In this document: positions 55,494-64,000 of the stretch, piece after piece
Position numbering within the stretch: the first letter of the stretch is position 1
Layout of the letters: each line of letters starts with the position of its first letter
Origin: Proteus penneri
GTDB taxonomy: Bacteria > Pseudomonadota > Gammaproteobacteria > Enterobacterales > Enterobacteriaceae
Length of the DNA: 64,000 nucleotides
Reading direction: 5' to 3'
NCBI RefSeq assembly: GCF_003144535.1
Contig: NZ_PHFJ01000008.1
Location: forward strand, 156,421 to 220,420
The notes under the pieces: generated by a model
Seen by the model: the letters and a program-made list of their open reading frames with translations, nothing else
What the model was told of the DNA's origin: nothing
The model's database searches: none
Translations under genes and position numbers: made by a program

Positions 55494-58400
55494 ATGAATA
55501 AGCATTGTTATCGCCTTATCTTTAGTCGTACCCATGGGGAATTACGTGTTGTTTCAGAATTAACCAAAAGTTGTAGTACTGAAGCAGGACAAACAAGAGG
55601 CTCCCAAGGTACTCGGATATGGGTCACACTTCGGCGTAGCGCTTTTTTACTTTGGTTGGCGTTAGGTTCTCCTTACGTATTGGCTAATGGTATTGTTGCT
55701 GATAACAACGCACCACAAAATCAACGACCAGAAGTCATTAATACTCAAAATGGTCTACCACAAGTTAATATCAGTGCGCCTAATGAGGCGGGAATTTCTC
55801 ATAACCAATACAAACAATTCGATGTCGATCAACGCGGTGCTATTTTAAATAACTCAGCGGTCATGACTTCAACACAAACGGCGGGCATGATCCAAGGTAA
55901 CGCCAATCTTGATCCGAACAAAGCGCCAGCTCGCGTTATTTTAAATGAAGTCAACAGTAATAATCCAAGCCAATTGAAAGGGTTTATTGAAGTTGCTGGT
56001 GGGAAAGCACAAGTGATTATTGCTAACCCTTCGGGCATTATTTGTAATGGGTGCGGCACGATCAATGCGGGTCGAATGACGCTAACAACGGGTAAACCTC
56101 AACTTAATCCTGATGGAAGTTTAGCGGGATATCGTGTTGAAAGTGGCGTTATTCATGTTGAAGGTGGTGGGTTAAATGGAGATAGTCGCCATGATACACA
56201 ATACGTTGATCTGCTCGCCCAAGCGGTAAAAATCAATGCAGGCGTGTGGGCAAAAGAAAAAATTGAAGTTGTCGCAGGGCGTAATCAAGTCGATACGCAA
56301 AACAATGCCACGGCACTTGAACAAAAAGAGAAGACTGCAAAACCGGAATTTGCCATTGATATGGGACAAATGGGGGGAATGTACAGTGGTCAAATTAAAA
56401 TGGTGGGCACTGAACAGGGCGTTGGTGTACGTAATCAAGGTGGTCATCTACAAGCCAATAAAACCTTAACGGTGACAAGCCAAGGGCAACTCGTTTGGCA
56501 GTCAACAAAAACGCAAGAAGCAGTGACACAAGCAGGTGGCGATATTAACCTGATTGCCAAAGAAGATCTTATTCATCAAGGTAAACTTCATAGTGGCGGT
56601 CAGTTACGTGTAGAAAGTCAAGACGGTGCGTTGAAGCAATCAGGCACATTAGCCGCAACAAAAGACGTGACTTTAATTGCCCAAAAAGAGATCCAAACAC
56701 AAGGAAATTTACTGGCGGGCAGTGATCTTAATAGCCAAATCATCCAAGACGCAAATCTCACTTTAAACAGCCAAAATAATATTCGCGCTCAAGGTAATTT
56801 ACTGAATAAAAAAGCGATTAATATTACGGCAAAACAGGTCGATTTAAGCCAAAGCCAAATTGCTACTTCAACGTTAGCGATAAAAGCAACACAAGGTGAT
56901 GCTCGTTTAGACAATGCACGAGTTGATACCCATAAAGTTGATGTTATCGCAACGGGGAATATTTCTTCTCAACAAGCCAAAATAAAAGCCCAATCTTGGG
57001 ATATCGATGGGAATCATCTTTTCAACCAAAAAGGTATTTGGACACAAACAGGAAAAAGTGAAAGTCGTTTTGCATTAAAAGGCCTATTTGATAATACGAA
57101 AGGCAGTGTTGAAGCTTATCAATTATCCCTTAATGGCCAAGACTTAAATAATACCGATGGGCGTTTAGTGACGTTAAATAACTCGCAACAACATTGGCAA
57201 TTTAATCAATCGATAAATAATCAACGTGGCGAGTTAGGGAATAATGGGAATTTACAGCTTGATACTCAACATCTTAATAGTGAGTCAGGGAGTATTAAAA
57301 GCCCAACGCAATTAATAATAACAGCAAAATCAGGGATTAATAATCAAAAAGGTCAGCTTCTTTCTGGTGAACAGCTTATTTTAAATACGGACAATTCTCT
57401 TAATAATCAATCCGGAAAAATAAACAGTAACCAAATTGACATTAAGACGTCTTTATTCAATAACACGCAAGGACAGCTAGTTGGTCAAGATACTTTAACG
57501 CTTTCTACCCAAAAGACATTAACCAATACTCAAGGTTTTATTGGTGCGGGTAAAGCATTAACGTTGTCTGCACAAGGTGATTTAAATAATCAAGCAGGCA
57601 TTGTGCAAAGCGAATCTCTATTTAACCTTGTTGCCAACCATATTGATAATCAAGAAGGACAATTACTTTCTGGTCATCAAATGAAGGTGAAAGCAGCTTC
57701 ATTAAGCTCATCGAAAGGTAATATCAGTGCAAAAGAGATTGATCTTAATGCAAATACGGTCAGTAATGTTGCGGGAAAAATTATTGGTCAAGATAGGTTA
57801 ACGCTCACAACGCATCAATTGCTCGATAATACACAAGGTACATTATTAACAAATAAAGCTTTGGTGCTTTTAAATGAAAATAACCTTATCAATGATAATG
57901 GTCTGATACAAAGTGGCAAAATTACGAAGATTGATGCTCAAAATATTAGCAATAATCAAGGTAAGCTTATTGCTGGTCAACAGATAACATTAACCACTCC
58001 AAAAAACCTCGATAACCAAAAAGGTGAAATCAGCGCCAAATCGTTAGCCGTCACCACCGATCAGTTAACAAACCAACAAGGTAAATTGGTTGCCACTGAC
58101 AATCTCGACCTTATTGCTCACCAATCTCTTAATAATACTCACGGTTTATTGGAAGCAGGGAAAACACTAAAGATAACTACCGCAGGACGTTGGAATAATC
58201 AAGAAGGGATCACCCAAGCAGGGCATCAAATTATTGCCAGTGCTGATACCATTGATAATACCCAAGGGCAGTTACAATCAGGGGATAAACTTACCTTCAA
58301 GACGACTCATGATGTCATCAATACATTAGGTAAAATAACCGCACAACACCTTTTACAGTGGCAAGGTCACGATAATAGCCAATTTAATAATAATAACGGG

Positions 58401-61400
58401 TTACTGCAAAGTAATGGCACGCTAACGTTAGAAGGCGGGGCACTGAGCAATCAACAGCAAGGCAATATCTTTAGCCAAAAGGCGCTACAGTTAGTGCTAA
58501 AAGGTGATTTACTTAATCAACATGGCAAAATCACGAGTAATGAAAATAGTGTGATTAAAGCGAATAATCTTATCAATACACAAGGTGAGATAAATTCCCT
58601 TAATACACTCAATATTGATTTATTGGAGCAACTGGATAATCGCCAAGGTCGCCTGTTTAGTCAATCATCACAACACTTACAAGCCACGGATATTCTCAAT
58701 ACCAAAGGTTGGATGGGCAGTTTAGACACATGGTTTGCAAAAGCATCAGCCTTTAATAACCAAACGGGACAAATACAGAGCCAAAAAGAGGCCTCTTTAG
58801 TTGCTAATACCTTTGATAATACAAATGGATTGCTTCAATCTAGCGATAGCGCTCAATTACGTATTGCTAAGAGTATAAACAATACCCAAGGTAAAATTAG
58901 TGCACAGAATACAGTTGATGCACAAGGTACACAGCCTAACGGTGCTATTGAAACGGTTAATAATATTGCTGGTCAATGGTTAGCAGGCAACAGACTCAAT
59001 TTACATGTACTCAATCTCGATAATTCACAGCATGGCTTGTTATATAGCCAACAGCATACACAGTTAGCTGTGGATAATGCCCTGAATAATCGTCAAGGAA
59101 AAATTCAAAGCGGTGATAATCTCGCCTTAACTGCCAAAACGCTATACAACCAATCAGGTTCAATTGATGGTCAGCAAGGGATAACGCTGACGCTAGCGGA
59201 TTTACTCGATAACTCACAGGGTAAAATAAGAAGTAATCAACACCAATCCATTTATGGCTCTAGAATTCAAAACCATCAAGGTCATATCAGTAGCCAAGGT
59301 GAATTAACGGTTAATGGTGCACAGCTTGATAATACGCAAGGTATGCTGATTAGCCAGAAAAACAGCCATTACGATATTGAACACATTAATAATAATGCAG
59401 GAAAAATACACAGTGGACAGTCATTAACACTGACTGCAACTGATCTTCAAAATCAGCAAGGCCAGCTCGTTTCAACACAGGCGTTAAAGGTTAATACCGC
59501 TCAATTAGATAATCATAATAACGGTATTTTAAGTAGCCAAGATGCCCTTAATATCACCACAAACACGCTAAATAATCGCGATAATGGCTTAATTTGGGGT
59601 ACCACCCAAAATGTGATTTCAGCAAAAAATATTGATAACACCCAAGGGCGCCTACAAAGTAATGGATTGTTATCCTTAAATTCTCTCTCTTTATTGAATA
59701 ACCAAAAAGGGCATATTTTAGCTAATGGGGCGATTGCGATAAATGCGAAAGACGCCCCTATTGCCTCAACCTTAATGTTATTGAATCAGCGTGGCGTTAT
59801 TCAAAGTGGTGATAAACTCACACTTAATACTCAGACTTTCAATAACCAAGGTGGCACGTTACAAAGCGAAAAAGCTTTAACGCTTACCGCAAAACAGGAT
59901 TATACCCGACGTGATGGAGATATTTTAAAGAGCAATCAATCTGTTTCCCTTTCTATTTCTGGCGTATTTACGAATTTAGCTGACTGGTTATTACCCGCTT
60001 CACTGACGATAAAAAGCCAAGATATGATTAACTCGGGCACGTTAGTTAGCCGTAAATTTAATGTAAATACAGGAACGCTCAAAAATACGGGACGTCTTGA
60101 GTCTGATGATTTTACGTTTAACCTTACAACGCTAGATAATACCGCCGCTATTATGGGCGATAATGCAGTTATTCACGCCCAATCAATCGACAACAACAGT
60201 AAAAATGCCGTTATTGCAACGACACAATCGCTCGATTTAACCGCGAGCAATAACCTGATAAATCATAACGGTGCATTGATTTACAGTGGTGATACGTTAT
60301 CGCTTACCAGCCCAGAGCTTGAAAATAAAGCCAGCTTTATTGAAGCCGAAGGTGATATGGTAATCAAAGCTGACCAACTCCGTAATTTACGTGAAGGACT
60401 GGAGATTGAGCGAGAGGTGGAGAAAAAAGATTATCGTTGGCATCGTTATAGCTACAATTGGCGTTCTTATGATTCTGGCGTTAATAGAGATAAAACAACA
60501 ATTGAGCCAACGACTCAGAGACTTTCATTTAAAAATAATGACGAGGTTATAACAAACCGTTATGGCACATTATTAGACATCGATGCAAATAATAAACGAG
60601 CTCAAGTCCGCGTTAAAAACAATGAAGGGCAACTGACTGACCTTTGGGTTAATTATCTTGCCTTAAAACTCAATAGCGATGGCAGTTACGCCATGACTTT
60701 TTATGAGACGCGAGGCTGGAGACAATATGATGTTCCAACGCCTTATCATAATACCGTATGGCGTGAACATGATATTGGTTCTATAGAACAATGGGACCCT
60801 GAATTACACCTTGATCTTGCCGATATTCCTTATGTCGATGACTACAACAACCTGCGTGAACGTTCTGTTTCAGGCACAGTAACACGAGATAAATTGATTT
60901 CTGAAGGGATAGGTGCACGCATCCTTTCGGGTGGCAATATGAAAGTGGCTATTTCAGGATTGTTACTTAATGATGCCAGTGTGATCACCTCAATAGGGGA
61001 TCAAACGATTGATGGGAATGGTAAAATCGAAAATAACGCCTACTCCGTTAATGAGCGTCACCAAGAATATATTGTTGATCACTATGATCGAGATACTAAA
61101 CACTGGTACCCAAGCTTTAATCATGATGAAACCACCGCATTAGCTACCATTGATAGCATTATTTCGGGCAATGGTAATGTGACGATTAAAGGGACCTCAA
61201 TCACTAATACCACGGTGAATGCCGCACAAATTAACGATATTGAAGCGGCACTCAATGCGGTTAAGGCAGAGCGGGCGGAATTCGAGCGTAATCCGCTGGG
61301 ATTTAATATTGATGGCGTGGAGAAACAAACCGTCAATACCGAAATAAACACCAGTGATAAAACAGACTTAACCCATACGGATGTGACATCGCCTTTAACG

Positions 61401-64000
61401 CGTCCACTTTTACCGTCTGAAATCGCGCTGACTGAAAAACAACATTTAGGCAATGTGATCACCGATTTGCCTGATAATGGTCTCTTCCGACAAAATATCG
61501 CCCCCGATAATCCATTCTTAATTGTGACGGACGAACGTTTTACCAGCCGTACTAAATTTATTAGCAGTGACTATTTACTTGATCGTGTGGGGTACGATCC
61601 TGCGCAAGTACCTAAACGATTAGGGGACGGATTCTACGAGCAACGTCTTGTGCGTGAGCAAGTATTAAAACTGACGGGGCGCCCCTCACTTTATGAAAGC
61701 GATGCCATGGCACAGTATCAATATCTTATGAACAATGGTGTGAAAGTCGCGAGTGATTTCCATTTACGCCCCGGTGTTGCGCTTACACCAGAGCAAATTG
61801 CGTCATTAGAACAAGATATTGTTTGGTTGGTCAGTGAAACAGTCGATACCGCACAAGGGCCACAAACTGTTTTAGTGCCAAAAGTGTATTTAGCGAATAA
61901 AACCTTAAACTTATTGAACAGTGGCGCGATTGTAAGTGGCGATCATTTACATCTTTCTGCTGATAGCATCAATAATGCAGGACAACTGCTTGCCAATAAA
62001 GGGCTTGAAATTGATGCCAACCAATTTGAACACCAAGGTGGCGATATTCAGGGTGAAAATGTCAATATTCAAGCGGATAGCATTAATTTAAGTACTAATC
62101 TGCAAGATGCTCTACGCCAAGCCCGTATCAACGGTACCGATATCACTCTAAAAGGCCACGATATTCAACTGCAAGGGGCAAAACTGGATGCATTAAACGA
62201 CATTAATCTAAATGCGCGTGATAATCTCACTATCACTACAGCAAAAAGTACCCATTCAGGTGAATTTGATGTGATTTCGGGTGCGATGGGCAATCGTACG
62301 AGTGATGGCATGGAGCAAGCGGGTGAACATCGTCTTGCGCATATTAGCGGTGAGTGGCAACGCTCACAAGGAAGCGAACTAAACGCTGTCGGTAACCTTA
62401 ATCTCATCGCTGGAAAAGACGTTACACTGCAAGGTAGTCAAGCTAAAGCGGGTGAGCAAGTTGCAGTAAATGCAGGGGAAAACCTCAATATTATTGCTGA
62501 TAGTACCACGACTAAAAGCCACCTTGATGCCAATAGTAAAAGCACCACCGTGAGCAATACTCGTGAAGAAGAGCGCTTGCAATTAAGTACGCTCAGTGGT
62601 GATAAAGGCGTCAGCCTAAATGTGGGGCATACCTTGACAGCACAAGGTGCTCAAGTAGATAGCACCGAAGGTAAAACCACCGTTCGAGCTCAAGATGTAG
62701 ATATCCAATCCGTCACACAACAGATTGAAGACAGTGACTATCAGCATTCAGGCGGAGGACGTAAAAGTTACAGTCGTCTTGTGGATACCGCCCAAGAAAA
62801 CGTGGTTGGAAGCACCTTTAGCGGACAGCAAGGTGTTGAAATTACTGCTAGTGAGGGTGATATCAATTTAACAGGTAGCACTTTACACAGTGAAAAAGGG
62901 GCTGTTGATTTAAGCGCCACACAAAATATTAATCTCAATACCGCGACAGAAACCCATACGGAGTTTTTAGAAGAACATTCAAAGAGTAAAGGATTTTTAA
63001 GTTCTAGTCAGACTCATACTCTCCAAAATGATCATGTGACACGTGAGCAAGGTAGCGTCGTCAGTGGAGAGCAAGTCAATATTCAAGCGGGTAAAGATAT
63101 TCAAGTTACAGGCTCTTCGGTGGTCGCAGAAAACGATGTCAGCTTAACCGCTGGTAACAATGTCGATATCACCGCTGCGACCGAGACCGACTCGCATTAT
63201 CTCCTCGAAGAGAAGAAAAAAAGCGGTCTAATGAGTAGTGGTGGCATTGGTTTTAGTGTGGGTAAACAATCCTCCCGCCATGAAGTGGATGAAAAAGGCA
63301 CCACCCAAAGCCAAAGTGTCAGTACCATTGGCAGCACACAAGGTAATGTCAATATCACCGCAGGTAACAAACTGCATGTGGGTGGCGCTGATCTGATTGC
63401 CCAAAAAGACTTAAACCTCACCGGTGATAGCGTCCAAATCGACCCGGGCTATGATGAACGGACTCGCACTGAAACCTTTGAAACCAAACAAAATGGGTTT
63501 AGTGTTGCACTCTCTGGAAGTGCAGGTAGCGCCCTCAATACTGCCGTCAGCACCGCACAACAAGCTCGCAAAGAAAGTGACGGTCGTTTAAGTGCCCTGC
63601 AAAATACCAAGGCAGTATTATCCGGTGTCCAAGCCCAGCAAGCGGTTGAGTTAGATGGGCTGAAAACCGATGCAGCCAATGCACACAACCTTGCCAACAA
63701 CCTCAAACCGGGCGATGAAGACTATCAAAAAGGCGCCACCAATACAGTTGGTGTCAGTGTGTCTTACGGTAGCCAATCGTCGAAAAGCGAAACCCATACC
63801 GACAGTCGCCAGTCTCAAGGCAGTACCTTAAATGCCGGACAAAATCTGTCGATTACCGCAACGGGTAAAAATAAAGACAGCAACCCAGACAGCGGTAATA
63901 TCACGGTTGTTGGCAGTGAACTCAAAGCCGGCAAAGACTTATCACTGTCTGCCACGCAAGATATCAACCTTGTTTCTGCCCAAAATACCGAGCAAACCAC
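55494..64000 (+). CDS. Giant CdiA/filamentous-haemagglutinin-like TpsA exoprotein (3' end outside window)
   Basis: From ATG 55494 (AAAGG eight bases before) the frame is open to the window end, more than 2,835 codons. Residues 1-70 are an extended signal peptide (ESPR: MNKHCYRLIFSRTHGELRVVSE, then LRRSAFLLWLALGSPYVLA). The TPS secretion domain follows (about 85-320) with NQYKQFDVDQRGAILNN, LNEVNSNNPSQLKGFIEV and ANPSGIICNGCGTINAGRMTLTTG. Many FHA-1 repeats (LNNQ-GKI-type) reach about 1630. A non-repeat stretch (60,400-61,100) fits a receptor-binding domain; FLIVTDERFTSRTKFISSDYLLDRVGYDP with QKRLGDGFYEQRLV-like residues fits the YP domain of CdiA (about 2000-2070), and FHA-2 repeats (AGKDIQVTGSSVV, AGNNVDITAATE) begin after about 2150. 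Toxin domain, VENN motif and immunity gene would be beyond 64000, so CDI function is inferred from architecture. Confidence 0.9.
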   Translation, partial: MNKHCYRLIFSRTHGELRVVSELTKSCSTEAGQTRGSQGTRIWVTLRRSAFLLWLALGSPYVLANGIVADNNAPQNQRPEVINTQNGLPQVNISAPNEAGISHNQYKQFDVDQRGAILNNSAVMTSTQTAGMIQGNANLDPNKAPARVILNEVNSNNPSQLKGFIEVAGGKAQVIIANPSGIICNGCGTINAGRMTLTTGKPQLNPDGSLAGYRVESGVIHVEGGGLNGDSRHDTQYVDLLAQAVKINAGVWAKEKIEVVAGRNQVDTQNNATALEQKEKTAKPEFAIDMGQMGGMYSGQIKMVGTEQGVGVRNQGGHLQANKTLTVTSQGQLVWQSTKTQEAVTQAGGDINLIAKEDLIHQGKLHSGGQLRVESQDGALKQSGTLAATKDVTLIAQKEIQTQGNLLAGSDLNSQIIQDANLTLNSQNNIRAQGNLLNKKAINITAKQVDLSQSQIATSTLAIKATQGDARLDNARVDTHKVDVIATGNISSQQAKIKAQSWDIDGNHLFNQKGIWTQTGKSESRFALKGLFDNTKGSVEAYQLSLNGQDLNNTDGRLVTLNNSQQHWQFNQSINNQRGELGNNGNLQLDTQHLNSESGSIKSPTQLIITAKSGINNQKGQLLSGEQLILNTDNSLNNQSGKINSNQIDIKTSLFNNTQGQLVGQDTLTLSTQKTLTNTQGFIGAGKALTLSAQGDLNNQAGIVQSESLFNLVANHIDNQEGQLLSGHQMKVKAASLSSSKGNISAKEIDLNANTVSNVAGKIIGQDRLTLTTHQLLDNTQGTLLTNKALVLLNENNLINDNGLIQSGKITKIDAQNISNNQGKLIAGQQITLTTPKNLDNQKGEISAKSLAVTTDQLTNQQGKLVATDNLDLIAHQSLNNTHGLLEAGKTLKITTAGRWNNQEGITQAGHQIIASADTIDNTQGQLQSGDKLTFKTTHDVINTLGKITAQHLLQWQGHDNSQFNNNNGLLQSNGTLTLEGGALSNQQQGNIFSQKALQLVLKGDLLNQHGKITSNENSVIKANNLINTQGEINSLNTLNIDLLEQLDNRQGRLFSQSSQHLQATDILNTKGWMGSLDTWFAKASAFNNQTGQIQSQKEASLVANTFDNTNGLLQSSDSAQLRIAKSINNTQGKISAQNTVDAQGTQPNGAIETVNNIAGQWLAGNRLNLHVLNLDNSQHGLLYSQQHTQLAVDNALNNRQGKIQSGDNLALTAKTLYNQSGSIDGQQGITLTLADLLDNSQGKIRSNQHQSIYGSRIQNHQGHISSQGELTVNGAQLDNTQGMLISQKNSHYDIEHINNNAGKIHSGQSLTLTATDLQNQQGQLVSTQALKVNTAQLDNHNNGILSSQDALNITTNTLNNRDNGLIWGTTQNVISAKNIDNTQGRLQSNGLLSLNSLSLLNNQKGHILANGAIAINAKDAPIASTLMLLNQRGVIQSGDKLTLNTQTFNNQGGTLQSEKALTLTAKQDYTRRDGDILKSNQSVSLSISGVFTNLADWLLPASLTIKSQDMINSGTLVSRKFNVNTGTLKNTGRLESDDFTFNLTTLDNTAAIMGDNAVIHAQSIDNNSKNAVIATTQSLDLTASNNLINHNGALIYSGDTLSLTSPELENKASFIEAEGDMVIKADQLRNLREGLEIEREVEKKDYRWHRYSYNWRSYDSGVNRDKTTIEPTTQRLSFKNNDEVITNRYGTLLDIDANNKRAQVRVKNNEGQLTDLWVNYLALKLNSDGSYAMTFYETRGWRQYDVPTPYHNTVWREHDIGSIEQWDPELHLDLADIPYVDDYNNLRERSVSGTVTRDKLISEGIGARILSGGNMKVAISGLLLNDASVITSIGDQTIDGNGKIENNAYSVNERHQEYIVDHYDRDTKHWYPSFNHDETTALATIDSIISGNGNVTIKGTSITNTTVNAAQINDIEAALNAVKAERAEFERNPLGFNIDGVEKQTVNTEINTSDKTDLTHTDVTSPLTRPLLPSEIALTEKQHLGNVITDLPDNGLFRQNIAPDNPFLIVTDERFTSRTKFISSDYLLDRVGYDPAQVPKRLGDGFYEQRLVREQVLKLTGRPSLYESDAMAQYQYLMNNGVKVASDFHLRPGVALTPEQIASLEQDIVWLVSETVDTAQGPQTVLVPKVYLANKTLNLLNSGAIVSGDHLHLSADSINNAGQLLANKGLEIDANQFEHQGGDIQGENVNIQADSINLSTNLQDALRQARINGTDITLKGHDIQLQGAKLDALNDINLNARDNLTITTAKSTHSGEFDVISGAMGNRTSDGMEQAGEHRLAHISGEWQRSQGSELNAVGNLNLIAGKDVTLQGSQAKAGEQVAVNAGENLNIIADSTTTKSHLDANSKSTTVSNTREEERLQLSTLSGDKGVSLNVGHTLTAQGAQVDSTEGKTTVRAQDVDIQSVTQQIEDSDYQHSGGGRKSYSRLVDTAQENVVGSTFSGQQGVEITASEGDINLTGSTLHSEKGAVDLSATQNINLNTATETHTEFLEEHSKSKGFLSSSQTHTLQNDHVTREQGSVVSGEQVNIQAGKDIQVTGSSVVAENDVSLTAGNNVDITAATETDSHYLLEEKKKSGLMSSGGIGFSVGKQSSRHEVDEKGTTQSQSVSTIGSTQGNVNITAGNKLHVGGADLIAQKDLNLTGDSVQIDPGYDERTRTETFETKQNGFSVALSGSAGSALNTAVSTAQQARKESDGRLSALQNTKAVLSGVQAQQAVELDGLKTDAANAHNLANNLKPGDEDYQKGATNTVGVSVSYGSQSSKSETHTDSRQSQGSTLNAGQNLSITATGKNKDSNPDSGNITVVGSELKAGKDLSLSATQDINLVSAQNTEQT

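Noticed and set aside
56700..60000. Repeated short blocks in the TpsA gene, suspected as CRISPR or satellite repeats
   Set aside because: They encode degenerate FHA-1 beta-helix repeats with irregular spacing and DNA divergence; there are no identical repeats or spacers.
61121..61462. Minus-strand frames within the TpsA gene (also near 62165, 63197 and 63449)
   Set aside because: The plus-strand frame is continuous and has strong FHA/CdiA features; the reverse frames are side-effects of codon usage.

Overview
The window reads as chromosomal DNA of a low-GC enterobacterium of the genus Proteus or a very close relative. The translations of the Na+-coupled sialic-acid symporter, the chb operon, YajD, YmjA and the SmvA/SmvR pair are of the Morganellaceae/Enterobacterales type, and intergenic DNA is very AT-rich. 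The symporter closely resembles, from memory, the Proteus mirabilis SiaT of known structure. No rRNA, tRNA, CRISPR array or insertion sequence was recognised.

Layout. 1-3.1 kb: end of an envelope operon with an FtsX-like ABC permease, a periplasmic formylglycine-generating-enzyme-like protein without the catalytic cysteines, and two coiled-coil lipoproteins; it recalls the TagS/TagR/TagQ proteins of type VI secretion signalling. 3.3-4.5 kb: two Ail/OmpX-type barrels. 4.6-10 kb: a complete chbBCARFG chitobiose operon. 10.4-14.1 kb: a siderophore ABC importer behind a good Fur box. 14.2-16.4 kb: divergent smvR/smvA with a palindrome between them. 16.4-21.9 kb: an AdiA-type amino-acid decarboxylase between two APC antiporters; the decarboxylase and one antiporter are each frameshifted in a homopolymer. 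22.4-27.6 kb: an AraC regulator and a dmsABC-type reductase. 27.8-29.3 kb: norR with three NorR sites but no norVW. 29.5-34.1 kb: a LacI/solute-binding-protein fusion regulator divergent from a PhnP-like hydrolase and a nucleoside-type MFS transporter, with one operator sequence in inverted orientation before each unit. 34.2-35.6 kb: an MgtC-like protein and a 2H phosphoesterase.

35.8-43.7 kb is a full sialic-acid catabolic region (nanA, RpiR-type nanR, nanQ, siaT, nanK, nanE, nanC, nanM) with matching AACTCC-N17-GGAGTT operators before nanE and nanM. It takes Neu5Ac in through NanC, fixes the anomer (NanM/NanQ), imports it by SiaT and converts it through NanA, NanK and NanE. 44-46 kb holds a remnant of a molybdopterin oxidoreductase and then a short leucine-rich leader peptide with an attenuator in front of a (frameshifted) SNF-family Na+ symporter. 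46-50 kb: a PTS EIICB, an adenylosuccinate-lyase-like enzyme and an RpiR regulator form an uncharacterised catabolic module. 50.2-53 kb: housekeeping genes (ymjA, an RluA-type synthase, a cold-shock-domain protein, a DUF2058 protein, yajD). 53.7-64 kb: a two-partner secretion pair, a TpsB/CdiB transporter and a giant CdiA/haemagglutinin-like exoprotein that runs off the window end.

The strongest candidates for something undescribed are the leucine-rich attenuator before the SNF transporter, the PTS-lyase module, the LacI-SBP fusion circuit and the TagRS-like envelope cluster. Three homopolymer frameshifts (C9, A6, G8) need read-level checking because they could be assembly errors, phase-variable tracts or true mutations.
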